Assembly (NCBI GenBank): GCA_902611405.1 | Contig: CACLZL010000002.1 | Coordinates: 78,226-142,225 of the forward strand | Direction of reading: 5' to 3' | Origin: an uncultured Pelagibacteraceae bacterium | GTDB lineage: Bacteria > Pseudomonadota > Alphaproteobacteria > Pelagibacterales > Pelagibacteraceae | Length of the DNA stretch: 64,000 nucleotides | In this document: positions 45,526 through 57,854 of the stretch, in pieces | Position numbering within the stretch: position 1 is the first letter of the stretch | How the letters are laid out: every line of letters starts with the position of its first letter | The notes under the pieces: generated by a model | Databases searched by the model: none | What the model was told of the DNA's origin: nothing | The model's input: the letters and a program-made list of their open reading frames with translations, nothing else | Program-made: the position numbers and the translations under genes

Positions 45526-46401
45526 TCAATTAGACAGTTTATTAAATAAAGTTTTTCCAATAATTGAGGGTGATTTAGCAACAGTAATACCACATTCTTC
45601 CATTTTTTTAATTTTATCTTCTGCTCCTCCTTTGCCACCTGAAATTATAGCTCCAGCATGTCCCATTCTTCTGCCTGGAGGAGCGGTAATTCCTGCAATA
45701 AATCCAACTATTGGCTTTTTGATCTTGTGATTTTTTATAAATTCAGCAGCTTCCTCTTCAGCAGTTCCTCCAATTTCACCTATCATTAAAATAGACTCCG
45801 TTTCATCATCATTTAAAAATAAATCTAAACAGTCTATAAAATTTGTTCCATTAATAGGATCACCACCAATACCAATACAAGTTGATTGACCCAGTCCAAT
45901 TTCGGTTGTTTGAGCTACTGCCTCATATGTCAATGTACCTGACCTTGATACAATCCCAACACTTCCTCTTTTATGAATATTACCTGGCATAATTCCTATT
46001 TTACATTCATCTGGTGTAATTATTCCTGGACAATTAGGTCCAATTAATCTGCTATTTGAGCCACTTAATTTTTGTCTGACCTTAAGCATATCCTGAATTG
46101 GAATTCCCTCTGTTATACAAACAATAAGTTCAACTGATGCATCAATAGCTTCAATGATTGCTGCTGCTGCAAATTTAGCAGGTACATAAATCATAGTTGC
46201 ATCTGCTCCTACTTCATTTTTTGCCTCTAAAACGCTATTAAAAACTGGTCTGTCTAAATGTTTTTGTCCGCCTTTCTTTGGCGTAACTCCACCAACAAGA
46301 TTGGTTCCATATTTTATAGCCTGCTCTGAATGAAATGTTCCGTGTGAGCCAGTAAATCCCTGACAAATTACTTTAGTATTTTTATTTACCAAAACCGACA
46401 T
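45526..46401 (-). CDS. sucD: Succinyl-CoA synthetase alpha subunit
   Basis: '[35 protein letters not shown]', '[22 protein letters not shown]'. Confidence 0.98.
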   Translation of the reverse strand: MSVLVNKNTKVICQGFTGSHGTFHSEQAIKYGTNLVGGVTPKKGGQKHLDRPVFNSVLEAKNEVGADATMIYVPAKFAAAAIIEAIDASVELIVCITEGIPIQDMLKVRQKLSGSNSRLIGPNCPGIITPDECKIGIMPGNIHKRGSVGIVSRSGTLTYEAVAQTTEIGLGQSTCIGIGGDPINGTNFIDCLDLFLNDDETESILMIGEIGGTAEEEAAEFIKNHKIKKPIVGFIAGITAPPGRRMGHAGAIISGGKGGAEDKIKKMEECGITVAKSPSIIGKTLFNKLSN

Positions 46402-46402
46402 T

Positions 46403-47563
46403 TTATTTTATCGCCTCAACAATTTTCTTAGCAGCATCATCTAAATTTTCTGCAGAAATTAATTTTAATCCAGAATTATCAAGAATTTCTTTTCCTTCCT
46501 TGAAATTTGTACCTGCTAATCTTACAACTAAAGGTACACTAATATTAATTTCTTTAGCTGCATCAACAACTCCTTGGGCAAGGACATCACATCTCATTAT
46601 TCCTCCAAAAATATTAATTAAAATACCTTTAACATTTTTATCTGAGAGAATTATCTTTAATGCAGCAGATACTTTTTCTTTGGATGCGCCACCGCCTACA
46701 TCTAAAAAATTTGCTGGCTCTTTACCATACAATTTAATTATATCCATTGTTGCCATCGCTAGTCCTGCTCCATTTACCATACAGCCAATACTTCCATCTA
46801 GCTTGATATATGCAAGATCATGCTTGCTAGCTTCTATCTCGGTAGGATCTTCCTCATTTAAATCTCTTAATTCAACAATTTCTGGATGCCTGAATAAAGC
46901 GTTAGAGTCAAAATTAACTTTTGCATCTAAACAAACAATTTTTTCCTCTTTTGTTAAAATTAATGGATTTACTTCAACCATGTTTGCATCAGTATTCACA
47001 AACATTTTATATATTGATTTAATTAATGTTATTGCTTGCTTTTTTGCTTCTTCATTTAAATTAAAAATATTAATTATTTTTTCACAATCTGACTCAGAAA
47101 TTTCATCACTCATATCAACTTTTGTAGTTATAATTTTTTCAGGTGAACTGCTTGCAACTTCTTCAATGTCCATCCCTCCTTGGTCACTTGATATAAATGC
47201 AATTTTAGAACTAGCCCTATCAACCAGGCACGATAAGTAAAATTCTTTATCTATATTTGATGATTCTTCTACGTATAATCTTTTTACTTCTCTACCTTCA
47301 GGGCCAGTTTGATGAGTAACTAGTATTTTTCCAAGTAATTCTTTAGCTGCTACTGTTAGTTCCTCAATAGAGTTTAAAATTTTTACACCACCAGCTTTTC
47401 CTCTACCTCCAGCATGGATTTGTGCTTTAAGCACATATTTCTTAGTTTTGAGTGCTTTTGCTTTTTGAATAAGTTCATCAACATTAAGCGCAAATACTCC
47501 TTCGGGAACTACAGCTCCATATTTTTTTAATATTTGTTTAGCTTGATGCTCGTGAATATTCAT
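46403..47563 (-). CDS. sucC: Succinyl-CoA synthetase beta subunit
   Basis: '[22 protein letters not shown]', '[17 protein letters not shown]', '[14 protein letters not shown]'. Confidence 0.98.
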   Translation of the reverse strand: MNIHEHQAKQILKKYGAVVPEGVFALNVDELIQKAKALKTKKYVLKAQIHAGGRGKAGGVKILNSIEELTVAAKELLGKILVTHQTGPEGREVKRLYVEESSNIDKEFYLSCLVDRASSKIAFISSDQGGMDIEEVASSSPEKIITTKVDMSDEISESDCEKIINIFNLNEEAKKQAITLIKSIYKMFVNTDANMVEVNPLILTKEEKIVCLDAKVNFDSNALFRHPEIVELRDLNEEDPTEIEASKHDLAYIKLDGSIGCMVNGAGLAMATMDIIKLYGKEPANFLDVGGGASKEKVSAALKIILSDKNVKGILINIFGGIMRCDVLAQGVVDAAKEINISVPLVVRLAGTNFKEGKEILDNSGLKLISAENLDDAAKKIVEAIK

Positions 47564-47565
47564 TA

Positions 47566-48528
47566 TTATTTAGATAAATCAGGATCTATTTTAGATGCAG
47601 CTTCCCATAAAGCTTTTACAGCATCTATTGAATGCATAAATTCTTTTTTTTCTTTTTCATCTAAATTAATCTCTTCAATTTTTTCTACACCATCTTTTCC
47701 AATGACAACGGGAACACCTGCATAAACATTTTTCACACCATATTCTCCATTTAATTGTACAGCGCAGGGTAATAATTTTTTCTGATCATTCAAATATGCT
47801 TCTGCCATTTGAACACCTGAAGCTGCTGGTGCATAAAAGGCTGATCCTTTTTCTAAATATTTAACTATTTCCGCACCACCATCTCGCGTTCTTTGATTAA
47901 TTTCCTCAACTCTTTCTAAAGAAATCTTTCCATCCTTTACAAGATCTAACAATGGTTTACCTGAAATTTTTGTAAATCTTGGCATAGGAACCATAGTGTC
48001 ACCATGACCACCCATAACCATTGCCTCAATTTCTCTTACTGGCACATTTAGTTCTAATGATAAAAATAATTTAAATCTCGAACTATCTAAAATACCTGCC
48101 ATACCAACAACTTTATTTGATGGCAAACCTGAAAATTTTTGAAATGCCATAACCATAACATCTAAAGGATTGGTGATACAGATCACAAAAGCGTTAGGAG
48201 CATTTTTCTTTACCCCCTCAGCAACTTGTTTAATAATTTTTAAATTAATTCCAAGAAGATCGTCTCGGCTCATTCCAGGTTTTCTTGGAACGCCTGCTGT
48301 AATTATTATTACATCTGAATCTTTTATGTCCTCATAGTTATCAGTTCCTGAAAACCTAACATTGAAACCATCTACAGATGAAGATTGTGCAATATCTAAT
48401 GCTTTTCCTTTTGCAATACCACTAGCTACATCAAATAAAACCACTTCATTCACTAATTCTTTTATTCCTATTAAATGTGCAAGAGTTCCGCCTATTTGGC
48501 CTGCACCAATTAAAGATATTTTTGTCAT
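47566..48528 (-). CDS. mdh: Malate dehydrogenase (LDH-like type)
   Basis: '[22 protein letters not shown]', '[20 protein letters not shown]', '[15 protein letters not shown]'. Confidence 0.96.
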   Translation of the reverse strand: MTKISLIGAGQIGGTLAHLIGIKELVNEVVLFDVASGIAKGKALDIAQSSSVDGFNVRFSGTDNYEDIKDSDVIIITAGVPRKPGMSRDDLLGINLKIIKQVAEGVKKNAPNAFVICITNPLDVMVMAFQKFSGLPSNKVVGMAGILDSSRFKLFLSLELNVPVREIEAMVMGGHGDTMVPMPRFTKISGKPLLDLVKDGKISLERVEEINQRTRDGGAEIVKYLEKGSAFYAPAASGVQMAEAYLNDQKKLLPCAVQLNGEYGVKNVYAGVPVVIGKDGVEKIEEINLDEKEKKEFMHSIDAVKALWEAASKIDPDLSK

Positions 48529-48537
48529 TTATTTCCT

Positions 48538-50031
48538 TTATTTCATTGTTGGCATAACAAATTCTGCATTTGATCGGACACCTGAAGGCCATCTAGATGT
48601 TACAGTTTTAAGTTTAGTATAAAATTTTATTCCTTCCATGCCATGCATTCCACTATCTCCAAATAATGATCTTTTCCAACCACCAAAACTATGAAATGCC
48701 ATTGGAACTGGAATCGGCACGTTAATACCAACCATACCTACTTGAATTTTACTTGCAAACGTTCTGCCTGCATCACCGTCTCTTGTATAAATACTAACTC
48801 CATTTCCGTACTCATGGTCGTTAATTAATTTTGCAGCTTCTTCAAAAGTTTTTACTCGAACAACTGATAAGACTGGACCAAATATTTCTTCTTTGTAAAT
48901 TCTCATATCTTTATTTACATGATCAAATAAACATCCACCTATATAGAAACCATTTTCATAGCCTTGGAGTTTTAAACCTCTTCCATCAACCACTAGTTTT
49001 GCACCTTCCTCGACACCTAAATCAACGTAGCTTGTAACTTTTTCTAAATGTTCTTTTGTAACTAAAGGTCCCATCTCTGATGCCTTATCCATTCCAGGAC
49101 CAACTTTTAAAGCTTCAGCTTTTTTTGATAATCTTGATACAAGTTCATCACCGATATCTCCGACCGCAACAGCAACTGATTGAGCCATACATCTTTCCCC
49201 AGCTGAACCATAAGCGGCACCCATTAAACCATTTACTGCACCATCTAAGTCACAATCTGGCATAACAACTAAATGGTTTTTTGCTCCACCTAAAGCTTGA
49301 ACCCTTTTTTCATTTTTAGCTGAATTTTCATAAATATATTTTGCTATAGGAGTAGATCCTACGAAACTAACAGCTTTGATATCTTTATTTTCTAAAATTG
49401 CATCAACAGCTTCTTTATCTCCATTTATTACATTAAATACTCCTTCTGGAAGACCAGCCTCAGTAAGTAGTTCTGCCAATCTTATTGCGCAAGAAGGGTC
49501 TTTTTCTGATGGTTTAAGAATAAAAGTGTTTCCACAAGCTATTGCTATTGGAAACATCCACATTGGTACCATAGCAGGAAAATTAAAAGGTGTGATACCT
49601 GCAACAACTCCTAATGGTTGTCTGATAGACCAACTATCAACATTGGTTCCAACATTTTCCGAAAACTCACCTTTTAATAAATGTGGTATTCCACAAGCAA
49701 ATTCTACCACCTCAAGTCCTCTTGTTAAAGAGCCTCTTGCATCTTCATAAACTTTTCCATGTTCTGAAACTATTAACTTCGTTAATTCATCAGAATTTTT
49801 TTCAATTAATTCTTTAAATTTAAATATTATTCTAGCTCTTTGTAGAGCAGGTTTTAAAGACCAAGTTTCAAATGCTTTTTTTGCTACTTCAACAGCACTA
49901 TCTAGGTCAGATCTTGAAGCAAGTCTTACCTCTGACTCTTGTTCGCCGGTTGCTGGATTAAAAACTTTCCCTTTTTTATCTGAAGATCCCGGAATTATTT
50001 TACCGTTTACGAAGTGTTCTATTAATTTCAT
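48538..50031 (-). CDS. mmsA: CoA-acylating (methyl)malonate-semialdehyde dehydrogenase
   Basis: 'GVVAGITPFNFPAMVPMWMFPIAIACGNTFILKPSEKDP', 'LGGAKNHLVVMPDCDLD', 'GSAGERCMA'. Confidence 0.93.
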   Translation of the reverse strand: MKLIEHFVNGKIIPGSSDKKGKVFNPATGEQESEVRLASRSDLDSAVEVAKKAFETWSLKPALQRARIIFKFKELIEKNSDELTKLIVSEHGKVYEDARGSLTRGLEVVEFACGIPHLLKGEFSENVGTNVDSWSIRQPLGVVAGITPFNFPAMVPMWMFPIAIACGNTFILKPSEKDPSCAIRLAELLTEAGLPEGVFNVINGDKEAVDAILENKDIKAVSFVGSTPIAKYIYENSAKNEKRVQALGGAKNHLVVMPDCDLDGAVNGLMGAAYGSAGERCMAQSVAVAVGDIGDELVSRLSKKAEALKVGPGMDKASEMGPLVTKEHLEKVTSYVDLGVEEGAKLVVDGRGLKLQGYENGFYIGGCLFDHVNKDMRIYKEEIFGPVLSVVRVKTFEEAAKLINDHEYGNGVSIYTRDGDAGRTFASKIQVGMVGINVPIPVPMAFHSFGGWKRSLFGDSGMHGMEGIKFYTKLKTVTSRWPSGVRSNAEFVMPTMK

Positions 50032-50070
50032 GAATACGGTGTTTTAGATCAAAAATATCGAATAGTCTAT

Positions 50071-50850
50071 TTAAACATTAGCTGTTGCTAACATTTTTTT
50101 TATTTCAGCTATAGCTTTTGCTGGATTCAAGCCCTTAGGACATGCATTTGTACAATTTAATATTGTATGGCACCTATACAATTTTAATTCATCTGAAACT
50201 TTTTTTAATCTAGCTTTTCTCTCTTCATCTCTACTATCAATAATCCATCTATAAGCCTGTAGGAGAACTGCTGGACCTAAATATTTATCTCCATTCCACC
50301 AGTAACTTGGGCAAGATGTAGAACAACAAGCACACATAATGCATTCGTAAGCACCATCAAGTTTTGCTCTATCTTCTTTAGACTGATAAATTTCTGTTGT
50401 CTGTTTTGTTGAGTTATTTTTTAACCAAGGTTCAATTGATTGATACTGTTTGTACAATCCATCCAAATCACCAATTAAATCTTTTTTAACTTTTAAATGA
50501 GGTAGAGGATAAATATCAATATCTCCTTCAATTTCAGCATGTGGAGTGGTGCAAGCAAGGCCATTTTTACCCCCCATATTCATTGCACATGAACCACATA
50601 CACCATGAGCACAAGATCTTCTGTATGTTATAGTTGAGTCGATTTCATTTTTGATTTTATTTAAAATATCTAAGACCTTTGAAGGACAATTATCCATGTC
50701 AACTTCATAAGTGTCTATCCTAGGACCTTCATCTGTGGATGGATCCCATCTATAAATATTTACTTTTCTTAAATTTTTTGATCCTGTTTTATCTTTAAAG
50801 TATTTACCTTTTTTAATTTCAGAATTCTTAGGTAAACTCAATTGAACCAT
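50071..50850 (-). CDS. sdhB: Succinate dehydrogenase iron-sulfur subunit
   Basis: '[24 protein letters not shown]', '[17 protein letters not shown]', '[15 protein letters not shown]'. Confidence 0.98.
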   Translation of the reverse strand: MVQLSLPKNSEIKKGKYFKDKTGSKNLRKVNIYRWDPSTDEGPRIDTYEVDMDNCPSKVLDILNKIKNEIDSTITYRRSCAHGVCGSCAMNMGGKNGLACTTPHAEIEGDIDIYPLPHLKVKKDLIGDLDGLYKQYQSIEPWLKNNSTKQTTEIYQSKEDRAKLDGAYECIMCACCSTSCPSYWWNGDKYLGPAVLLQAYRWIIDSRDEERKARLKKVSDELKLYRCHTILNCTNACPKGLNPAKAIAEIKKMLATANV

Positions 50851-52625
50851 TAATATACTCGCTCTTGTGGTGGAAAATATTGAACTTCATTTGTTAAAGT
50901 TGATTTATGTACTGCCCTGTAACTAATCTTTGTATTTTTTCCATCACACCAAGCAAGAGTATGTTGCATAAACTTTTCGTCATCTCTATTTGGATAGTCA
51001 TCTCTCGCGTGGGCACCTCTACTCTCTTTTCTATGATATGCAGATTCTACAGTAGTTACTGCTTGTCTTATTAAATTATCAAATTCCAATGTTTCAACTA
51101 AATCAGTATTAAATACTAAAGACCTATCTTTAACTGAGATTGTGTCCATACCATCATAGGTTTTTTTAATCTCATCAACACCTTCTTTAAGATTTTTTTC
51201 TGTTCTAAAAACTGCACATTTGGACTGCATAGTTTTTTGCATTGAAAGTCTAAGTTCTGCAGTACTGTTATCTCCTTCTGCATTTCTAAGTTTATCAAAT
51301 CTATCTAAACATTTTTGTGTTTCTGACTCGGGAATTTCTTCATGAGGTGTTCCTGGCTTAACTAATTCAGCTGCTCTTTTAGCTGCTGCTCTTCCAAATA
51401 CTACTAAATCAATTAAAGAATTAGAACCAAGTCTATTTGCTCCATGAACAGAAACACATGCCGCTTCTCCTATAGCCATTAAACCTGGAACAGTTTTTTC
51501 TGAGCCATTTACAGTTAATACTTCTGCTTTATAGTTTGTTGGAATACCACCCATATTATAATGAACTGTTGGTACAACGGGAATTGGTTCCTTAGTTACA
51601 TCTACATTTGCAAATAATCTTGCTGCATCAGTAATTCCAGGAAGCCTGCTTTCAATAACCTCTTTATCTAAGTGACTTAGGTTCAAATGAACATGATCTT
51701 GATCTTTTCCAACACCTCTTCCCTCATTAATCTCTATAGACATGGATCTGCTAACAACATCTCTTGATGCTAAATCTTTTGCATTTGGAGCGTACCTTTC
51801 CATAAATCTTTCACCTTTAGAATTTGTAAGATAGCCTCCTTCTCCTCGCGCACCTTCTGTTATTAAAGTACCATGGCCGTAAATTCCTGTTGGATGAAAT
51901 TGAACAAATTCCATATCCTGAAGTGGTAATCCAGCTCTTAAAACCATTGCATTACCATCACCTGTGCAAGTATGTGCTGATGTTGCTGAATAATAAACTT
52001 TGCCATAACCACCTGTAGCAATAATTACTGTATGCGCTCTAAATCTATGAATTGTTCCATCATTCAAATTCCAAGCAATTAGGCCTTTACATTCTCCATT
52101 CTTCATCAACAAATCTAATGCAAAATATTCTATAAAAAATTCTGTATTATGCTTTAACGCTTGTCCATACAATGTGTGTAAAATAGCATGTCCTGTTCTA
52201 TCGGCTGCTGCACAAGTTCTTTGAACTATTCCATTTCCATAATTTTTTGTCATTCCACCAAATGGTCTTTGATAAATTTTTCCCTCTTCAGTTCTACTAA
52301 ATGGAACTCCATATTTCTCTAATTCTAACACTGCTTTAGGTGCTTCTTTACATAGATATTCAATACTGTCTTGATCACCTAACCAATCTGCACCTTTTAC
52401 AGTATCATACATATGCCATCTCCAGTCATCTTCACCCATGTTGCCGAGTGCAGCTGAAATACCACCTTGGGCAGCTGATGTATGACTTCTGGTTGGAAAT
52501 ACTTTTGAGATACAAGCTGTTTTTAAGCCAGCTTCGCTAAGCCCTACTGCTGCTCTTAAACCTGATCCACCTGCTCCAAGTACAACAACATCGTACTCAT
52601 GGTCTATAATATTATATGCTTTCAT
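50850..52625 (-). CDS. sdhA: Succinate dehydrogenase flavoprotein subunit
   Basis: '[49 protein letters not shown]', '[25 protein letters not shown]'. Confidence 0.99.
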   Translation of the reverse strand: MKAYNIIDHEYDVVVLGAGGSGLRAAVGLSEAGLKTACISKVFPTRSHTSAAQGGISAALGNMGEDDWRWHMYDTVKGADWLGDQDSIEYLCKEAPKAVLELEKYGVPFSRTEEGKIYQRPFGGMTKNYGNGIVQRTCAAADRTGHAILHTLYGQALKHNTEFFIEYFALDLLMKNGECKGLIAWNLNDGTIHRFRAHTVIIATGGYGKVYYSATSAHTCTGDGNAMVLRAGLPLQDMEFVQFHPTGIYGHGTLITEGARGEGGYLTNSKGERFMERYAPNAKDLASRDVVSRSMSIEINEGRGVGKDQDHVHLNLSHLDKEVIESRLPGITDAARLFANVDVTKEPIPVVPTVHYNMGGIPTNYKAEVLTVNGSEKTVPGLMAIGEAACVSVHGANRLGSNSLIDLVVFGRAAAKRAAELVKPGTPHEEIPESETQKCLDRFDKLRNAEGDNSTAELRLSMQKTMQSKCAVFRTEKNLKEGVDEIKKTYDGMDTISVKDRSLVFNTDLVETLEFDNLIRQAVTTVESAYHRKESRGAHARDDYPNRDDEKFMQHTLAWCDGKNTKISYRAVHKSTLTNEVQYFPPQERVY

Positions 52626-52951
52626 GTATTTAAGTTTAAAATTACAATTATTGTAATTACTGGGATTGTTATAGCAAAAAAATTTAGGACTTTGTTTGCG
52701 GCATTTTTGATTTTTTTATCGTTAATATAGTCTTCAAAAACCTCACTTATAGTTAAAGCTGAAAAAAAATAAGCAATAACTAAAAATAATCCAATTAAGA
52801 ATTTAGATGGTTGCGTTGTTAAAAAATTCACTATTTCTAAATAACTTTTATCATAAATATTCACTAAATTTATAATAAACCAAAGCATTAAAGGTAATAA
52901 GATTGCGGAACTAATTTTTAAGAATAACCATTTTTTTGTTACTGGCAGCAT
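52622..52951 (-). CDS. sdhD: Succinate dehydrogenase membrane anchor SdhD
   Basis: Three TM helices, position between sdhC and sdhA. Confidence 0.85.
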   Translation of the reverse strand: MLPVTKKWLFLKISSAILLPLMLWFIINLVNIYDKSYLEIVNFLTTQPSKFLIGLFLVIAYFFSALTISEVFEDYINDKKIKNAANKVLNFFAITIPVITIIVILNLNT

Positions 52952-53331
52952 TATATTAATCCTCTGCCAATTGTATAAATTAAGATGGTTAAAATAATCG
53001 AACCAAAAATAACTAGCAAACCTGTAATTCTTGTTGTTTGTAATTCAAATCCATAGCCCAAATCCATAAACAAGTGTCTTACTTCACTTAACATTTGAAA
53101 ACTAAATGACCAGGTTATTCCAATTAAAATAAATTTACCTAAAAAGGTTTCTAAAAAAATTTTTATAATTTGATAATTACTTTCTCCTAGAAGCATTAAT
53201 GCAAACCAAATACAAATTAATGTAATTGCAAAAAAATTAATTATTCCTGTAATTCTATGTGAAATAGATACTAATGAAGAAATATGCCATTTATAAATCT
53301 GTATATGTGGTGATAAAGGTCTGTTTTCCAT
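52951..53331 (-). CDS. sdhC: Succinate dehydrogenase cytochrome b556 subunit
   Basis: 'NRPLSPHIQIYKWHISSLVSISHRITGI', 'EVRHLFMDLGYGFE'. Confidence 0.94.
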   Translation of the reverse strand: MENRPLSPHIQIYKWHISSLVSISHRITGIINFFAITLICIWFALMLLGESNYQIIKIFLETFLGKFILIGITWSFSFQMLSEVRHLFMDLGYGFELQTTRITGLLVIFGSIILTILIYTIGRGLI

Positions 53332-53334
53332 ATT

Positions 53335-54330
53335 TTATTTTGAATTAATAATTGTTTCAGCAATTTCAACTGAATTTAGAGCTGCACCTCTTAATAAATT
53401 GTCTGATACTATCCATAAATTAATAGAATTCTCTTTTGTTTTATCTTCTCTAATTCTTGAAATATAAGTCTCGTCTTTTCCTGTGGCTTCTAGTGGCGTG
53501 CTATAACCTCCATTTTCTCTTTTATCAATAACCTCACAACCATCTGCTTTACTTAAAACATCTCTCACTTTTTCTAAAGTATATGGTTTTTCAAATTCTA
53601 TATTTACAGACTCCGAATGAGATACTAAAACAGGAATTCTTACACATGTAGCTGTAAGTTCAATTGAATCATCTAAGATTTTTTTTGTTTCATTTGTCAT
53701 TTTTAATTCTTCTTTTGTATATCCATCATCAGCAAAAACATCTATATGTGGAATAACATTAAAAGCGATTTGTTTAGTAAAATTTTTTGACTCTATTTTT
53801 TTTCCATCTAAATATTGTTTAGTTTGATCAATTAATTCGTCCATTGGACTTTTACCACCACCTGAAACAGATTGGTAAGTTGAAACTACAACTCTTTTAA
53901 TTTTGAATAAATTATGTAGTGGTTTAAGTGCTATAACAAGTTGTACTGTAGAACAATTTGGATTGGCAATAATATTTTTTTTCATATTTTTAATTTCAGC
54001 TGCATTCACTTGTGGAACAATCAATGGAACATCAGGATCCATCCTAAAAAAACTTGAATTATCTATTACAATTGTGTGCTTGGCAGCCTTTTCTGCAAAT
54101 TTTTCAGCAATTTTTCCTCCTGCTGCAAAAAAAGTTATATCTGCTTTTGAAAAATCATATGTCTCTAAATTTTCAACAACATACTCTTTATCTCTAAAAG
54201 AGATTTTTTTTCCTGCACTTTTTTCTGAGGCAACTAAATATAGATTATCAAACTTGAAGTTTTTTTTATCAAATACCTCAAGAGTTTTTCTCCCAACATT
54301 TCCTGTTGCACCTACTATAGCTATGTTCAT
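53335..54330 (-). CDS. asd: Aspartate-semialdehyde dehydrogenase
   Basis: 'NIAIVGATGNVGRKTLEVF', 'IIANPNCSTVQLVIALKPL', 'STYQSVSGGGKSPMDEL'. Confidence 0.96.
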   Translation of the reverse strand: MNIAIVGATGNVGRKTLEVFDKKNFKFDNLYLVASEKSAGKKISFRDKEYVVENLETYDFSKADITFFAAGGKIAEKFAEKAAKHTIVIDNSSFFRMDPDVPLIVPQVNAAEIKNMKKNIIANPNCSTVQLVIALKPLHNLFKIKRVVVSTYQSVSGGGKSPMDELIDQTKQYLDGKKIESKNFTKQIAFNVIPHIDVFADDGYTKEELKMTNETKKILDDSIELTATCVRIPVLVSHSESVNIEFEKPYTLEKVRDVLSKADGCEVIDKRENGGYSTPLEATGKDETYISRIREDKTKENSINLWIVSDNLLRGAALNSVEIAETIINSK

Positions 54331-54345
54331 TTTAAAGTTGTTATA

Positions 54346-55455
54346 CTAAATAAAAGGTAAATCGCAAACTTTACCACTACAAATATCACCATTTATGCTT
54401 GCTTTTACGTTCTGGTCTATATTCCAATGCGATTTTTTCATCATAGCAATACCAATTACTTTTTTAAAATGAGGCGAATAACAGGCTGACCTTAATTCCC
54501 CAATGATTTTGTTATTATCATCAGCCAGATCTAAAGATCCTGTTAAACTTATTTTGTCTAAATCTAACTTAACGCCCATTAATTTTCTTTTTATACCTTC
54601 AGATTTTATTTTCTTTAATTTTTCTTTTCCTAAAAAAATAACATCACTATCTATGTTGACATATTTATCAAAACCACATTCATAAGGATTATCTCCGTTA
54701 TCCATATCATTGCCATGAGATAACAGTCCACTTTCGATTCGTTCTATTAAATTAGGACACCCTGGTTTAATATTAAATTCTTTTCCAATTTCAAATAAAT
54801 GATCATATAGTTTTAAGCCTGCTTCAGTATTTTGAACATATACTTCATAACCTCCTTGTTTAGACCATCCGGATTGTGCGATAAGGTGTTTTGCACCTCC
54901 AAATTCAAAATAATCAAAACCAAAAAATTTTAATTTTTTGATCTGTTCTCCAAATACTTTTTCCATCAATTGAAATGATTTTGGACCTTGTACAGCCATG
55001 ATATCAACTTTTGGCTCTATGATTTTAACATCAAATTTATTTCCAATTGCTAATCCTTTTGCAAATAATATTACGTCCGTATCTGCAATAGAAATCCACC
55101 ATTTGTTTTCATTAATTCTTAAAACAACTGGATCATTAATTAATCCAGCATTATCATCTATAATCGGACAATAATAACATCTTCCATCTTTAGATTTTGA
55201 TAAATCTCTACAAGTCATTAACTGAACTAATTTTGCAGAATCTTTTCCTGAGATTTCTACCTGTCTTTCAGCTGCTACATCCCAAATTTGAACATACTCT
55301 TTTAAATGATGATAAGAATCTTCAATTGAACCAAAGGCAGCTGGAAGCAACATATGGTTATAAATTGTATAAGCTGTAACACCCTGTTCCTCAATTCGAG
55401 AAGTATATGGTGTACCTCTAAGTCTTCTTGATTTTGCAATTAAAAAGTTTTTCAT
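54346..55455 (-). CDS. dmdA: DMSP demethylase DmdA (GcvT-fold, THF-dependent)
   Basis: GcvT-fold protein closely resembling the recalled Pelagibacter DmdA: '[30 protein letters not shown]', '[25 protein letters not shown]', '[19 protein letters not shown]', '[13 protein letters not shown]', '[28 protein letters not shown]'; genomic context with dmdB/dmdC. Confidence 0.88.
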   Translation of the reverse strand: MKNFLIAKSRRLRGTPYTSRIEEQGVTAYTIYNHMLLPAAFGSIEDSYHHLKEYVQIWDVAAERQVEISGKDSAKLVQLMTCRDLSKSKDGRCYYCPIIDDNAGLINDPVVLRINENKWWISIADTDVILFAKGLAIGNKFDVKIIEPKVDIMAVQGPKSFQLMEKVFGEQIKKLKFFGFDYFEFGGAKHLIAQSGWSKQGGYEVYVQNTEAGLKLYDHLFEIGKEFNIKPGCPNLIERIESGLLSHGNDMDNGDNPYECGFDKYVNIDSDVIFLGKEKLKKIKSEGIKRKLMGVKLDLDKISLTGSLDLADDNNKIIGELRSACYSPHFKKVIGIAMMKKSHWNIDQNVKASINGDICSGKVCDLPFI

Positions 55456-56228
55456 TTTTTCAAAAATTCTAAAACCTTGTCTCTCATTTCAAATGCTTTT
55501 TCAATCATAATCATATGGCCGCAACCCTCGATTATGTGTGTAGATGAGTTGTTAATTAGACTAGAAAATTTTTTTCCAGCTTCTAGATTTACCATCTTAT
55601 CTAGAGAGCCAAAAATAAACATTGATGGAAATTCTATTAATTTAGCAGCTTCAGAACCATTTTTGTAATTGTTACATGCAACAAGGTCCACCGCCAGTAT
55701 GTCTCTTATGTCTCGAGGTGATTGTATTATTTTTTCTACTGGATTACCTCCAATAAATCTTTTTGAACCTTCATAACCCCACTTCATCATTAATTTAACA
55801 GCATCAGAGTCCCCATTTTTTGCTAGATCAATTAGATCTGGATGAACTGGCATCTTATTTGACCCTCCGATAAAAACTAACTTTTTTAATCTATTTGTAT
55901 ATTTATAAGCATATTCAAGTATCTCCAAGCAACCTTGAGAATGACCAATCAAAATTAAATTATTTAAATGAAGTTTATTAAAAACCTGTTCCAACCAATC
56001 AGCTATTTTTTCAATACTATCTAAGCAAGGGCCATCAGAATTACCATGCCCAGGTAAATCAATAGATAATACGTTAAAATTATTATTTGAAAAAAACTGT
56101 TCAGTTAGAGACCAAACAACATGTGAAAGACCACTCCCATGAAGAAATACTATTGTTTCTTTATTTTGATCAATACCCTGTCCTGCATCAGACGCATAAA
56201 CATTTTTATTTTCCAATTGAAAATTCAA
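55452..56228 (-). CDS. Alpha/beta-fold hydrolase in the dmd operon
   Basis: '[13 protein letters not shown]', nucleophile elbow 'GHSQG', late acid 'FGSLDKMV', '[11 protein letters not shown]'. Confidence 0.92.
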   Translation of the reverse strand: MNFQLENKNVYASDAGQGIDQNKETIVFLHGSGLSHVVWSLTEQFFSNNNFNVLSIDLPGHGNSDGPCLDSIEKIADWLEQVFNKLHLNNLILIGHSQGCLEILEYAYKYTNRLKKLVFIGGSNKMPVHPDLIDLAKNGDSDAVKLMMKWGYEGSKRFIGGNPVEKIIQSPRDIRDILAVDLVACNNYKNGSEAAKLIEFPSMFIFGSLDKMVNLEAGKKFSSLINNSSTHIIEGCGHMIMIEKAFEMRDKVLEFLKK

Positions 56229-56235
56229 AAATTAC

Positions 56236-57852
56236 CTAAACTTGTTTTCTTAATTCAAACTTTTGTATTTTTCCTGTCGAAGTTTTTGGCAAATCACAGA
56301 ACACAACCTTTTTAGGAACTTTAAATCCCGCTAAAGTTTCTTTACAAAAATCAATTAATTCTTTTTCTGATACCGGCTTATCTTTAACCATTTCAATAAA
56401 TGCACAAGGAACTTCTCCCCATTTTTCATCTGGTTTTGCAACAACTGCAGCAATAGAAACTGATGGATGTTTAGAAAGTGTATTTTCTATTTCAATTGAA
56501 GAAATATTTTCTCCTCCAGAAATAATTATATCTTTTGATCTATCTTGTATTTTTACATACCCATCAGGATGCATTACAGCTAAATCACCACTATGAAACC
56601 ATCCATCTTTCATGGCTTTATCAGTAGCATCTTTGTCTTTAAAGTAACCTTTCATTACGACATTCCCTCTAATCATAATTTCACCAATTGTTTTTCCATC
56701 TTTAGGAACTTCTTTCATTGTTTCTGGATCCAAAACAACGACACCTTCAGTATTTGGATATCTCACACCTTGCCTAGCCTTAATTTCATTTTGTTTTTCC
56801 TCATCGAAATTGTTCCATTCATCATTCCACGCACACTGAGTAACATGTCCATAAGTTTCCGTTAAACCGTATACATGCATAACTTCAAAACCTAATGCTC
56901 TCATTTTTTTGAAAATTATACTTGGTGGTGGCGCTCCAGCAGTCAAAACATAAACTTTTTGTTTTAATTTTTTTTTGTCACTTTCAGGAGCTCCTGTAAT
57001 CATATTTAATACTATTGGGGCACCGCCAAAATGAGTTACTTCATATTTATCGATTAATTCAAAAATTTTTTTTATATCAATATTTCTTAAACAAATTGTC
57101 CTTCCGTTTAACATTGGAACTGTCCATGGATAACACCAACCATTACAATGAAACATTGGAACCACTGTTAAAAAATTTAATCTATTTGGCATGTTCCAAG
57201 CTACCGAACTTCCTGTAGACATTAAATATGCACCTCTATGATGATAAACTACTCCTTTGGGATTTCCTGTAGTACCTGATGTATAGCTTAATGATATTGC
57301 TTGCCATTCATCCTCTGGCATTTGCCAATCGAAATTTTCATCACCTGTATTTAAAAAACTTTCATATTCTAAATCGCCAATTTTTTCTAATTTCGATTGA
57401 TCTGCATTTTTATCATCTATATCAATTATTATAATTTTTTTATTTAAAGTTTTTAAAGCCTTCTTAACTTCTCCATGTAATTGTCTATCAACTACTAGTA
57501 CCTTTGCATCACTGTGATCTAAAATATATGAAATTGTATTTGCATCTAATCTTATATTAATAGTATTTAATACTGCACCTGCCATGGGTACTGAGTAATG
57601 TCCTTCGAAAATCTCTGGTGTATTAAAGGCTAAGAATGAGACAGTGTCTCCTTTTTTAATTCCAATTTTTGACAGTGCACTAGCAAATTTTACAGCTCTT
57701 TTGTAAACTTCATTCCAAGTATATTTCCTATCTTCATAAATTATAGCTTCATAATTTGGATAAATTTCCCTTGCTCTTTTAAGAAACGTTAATGGGGTAA
57801 GTGGAACGTAATTAGCTTTATTTTTATCTAAATTTGTCTCGTAATGATTCAT
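56236..57852 (-). CDS. dmdB: Acyl-CoA synthetase, DmdB-like (3-methylmercaptopropionyl-CoA ligase)
   Basis: 'ISLSYTSGTTGNPKGVVYHHRGAYLMSTG', 'HVYGLTETYGHVTQC', 'DWFHSGDLAVMHPDGYVKIQDRSKDIIISGGENISSIEIE' (as read, GWFHSGD); next to dmdA/dmdC. Confidence 0.87.
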   Translation of the reverse strand: MNHYETNLDKNKANYVPLTPLTFLKRAREIYPNYEAIIYEDRKYTWNEVYKRAVKFASALSKIGIKKGDTVSFLAFNTPEIFEGHYSVPMAGAVLNTINIRLDANTISYILDHSDAKVLVVDRQLHGEVKKALKTLNKKIIIIDIDDKNADQSKLEKIGDLEYESFLNTGDENFDWQMPEDEWQAISLSYTSGTTGNPKGVVYHHRGAYLMSTGSSVAWNMPNRLNFLTVVPMFHCNGWCYPWTVPMLNGRTICLRNIDIKKIFELIDKYEVTHFGGAPIVLNMITGAPESDKKKLKQKVYVLTAGAPPPSIIFKKMRALGFEVMHVYGLTETYGHVTQCAWNDEWNNFDEEKQNEIKARQGVRYPNTEGVVVLDPETMKEVPKDGKTIGEIMIRGNVVMKGYFKDKDATDKAMKDGWFHSGDLAVMHPDGYVKIQDRSKDIIISGGENISSIEIENTLSKHPSVSIAAVVAKPDEKWGEVPCAFIEMVKDKPVSEKELIDFCKETLAGFKVPKKVVFCDLPKTSTGKIQKFELRKQV

Positions 57853-57854
57853 TA

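Noticed and set aside
46500-47240. 246-aa plus-strand ORF
   Set aside because: Lies entirely antisense to sucC; composition is that of a shadow ORF with no recognisable domain.
49376-49750. 124-aa plus-strand ORF
   Set aside because: Antisense to mmsA; no domain support.
53903-54349. 148-aa plus-strand ORF
   Set aside because: Antisense to asd; no domain support.
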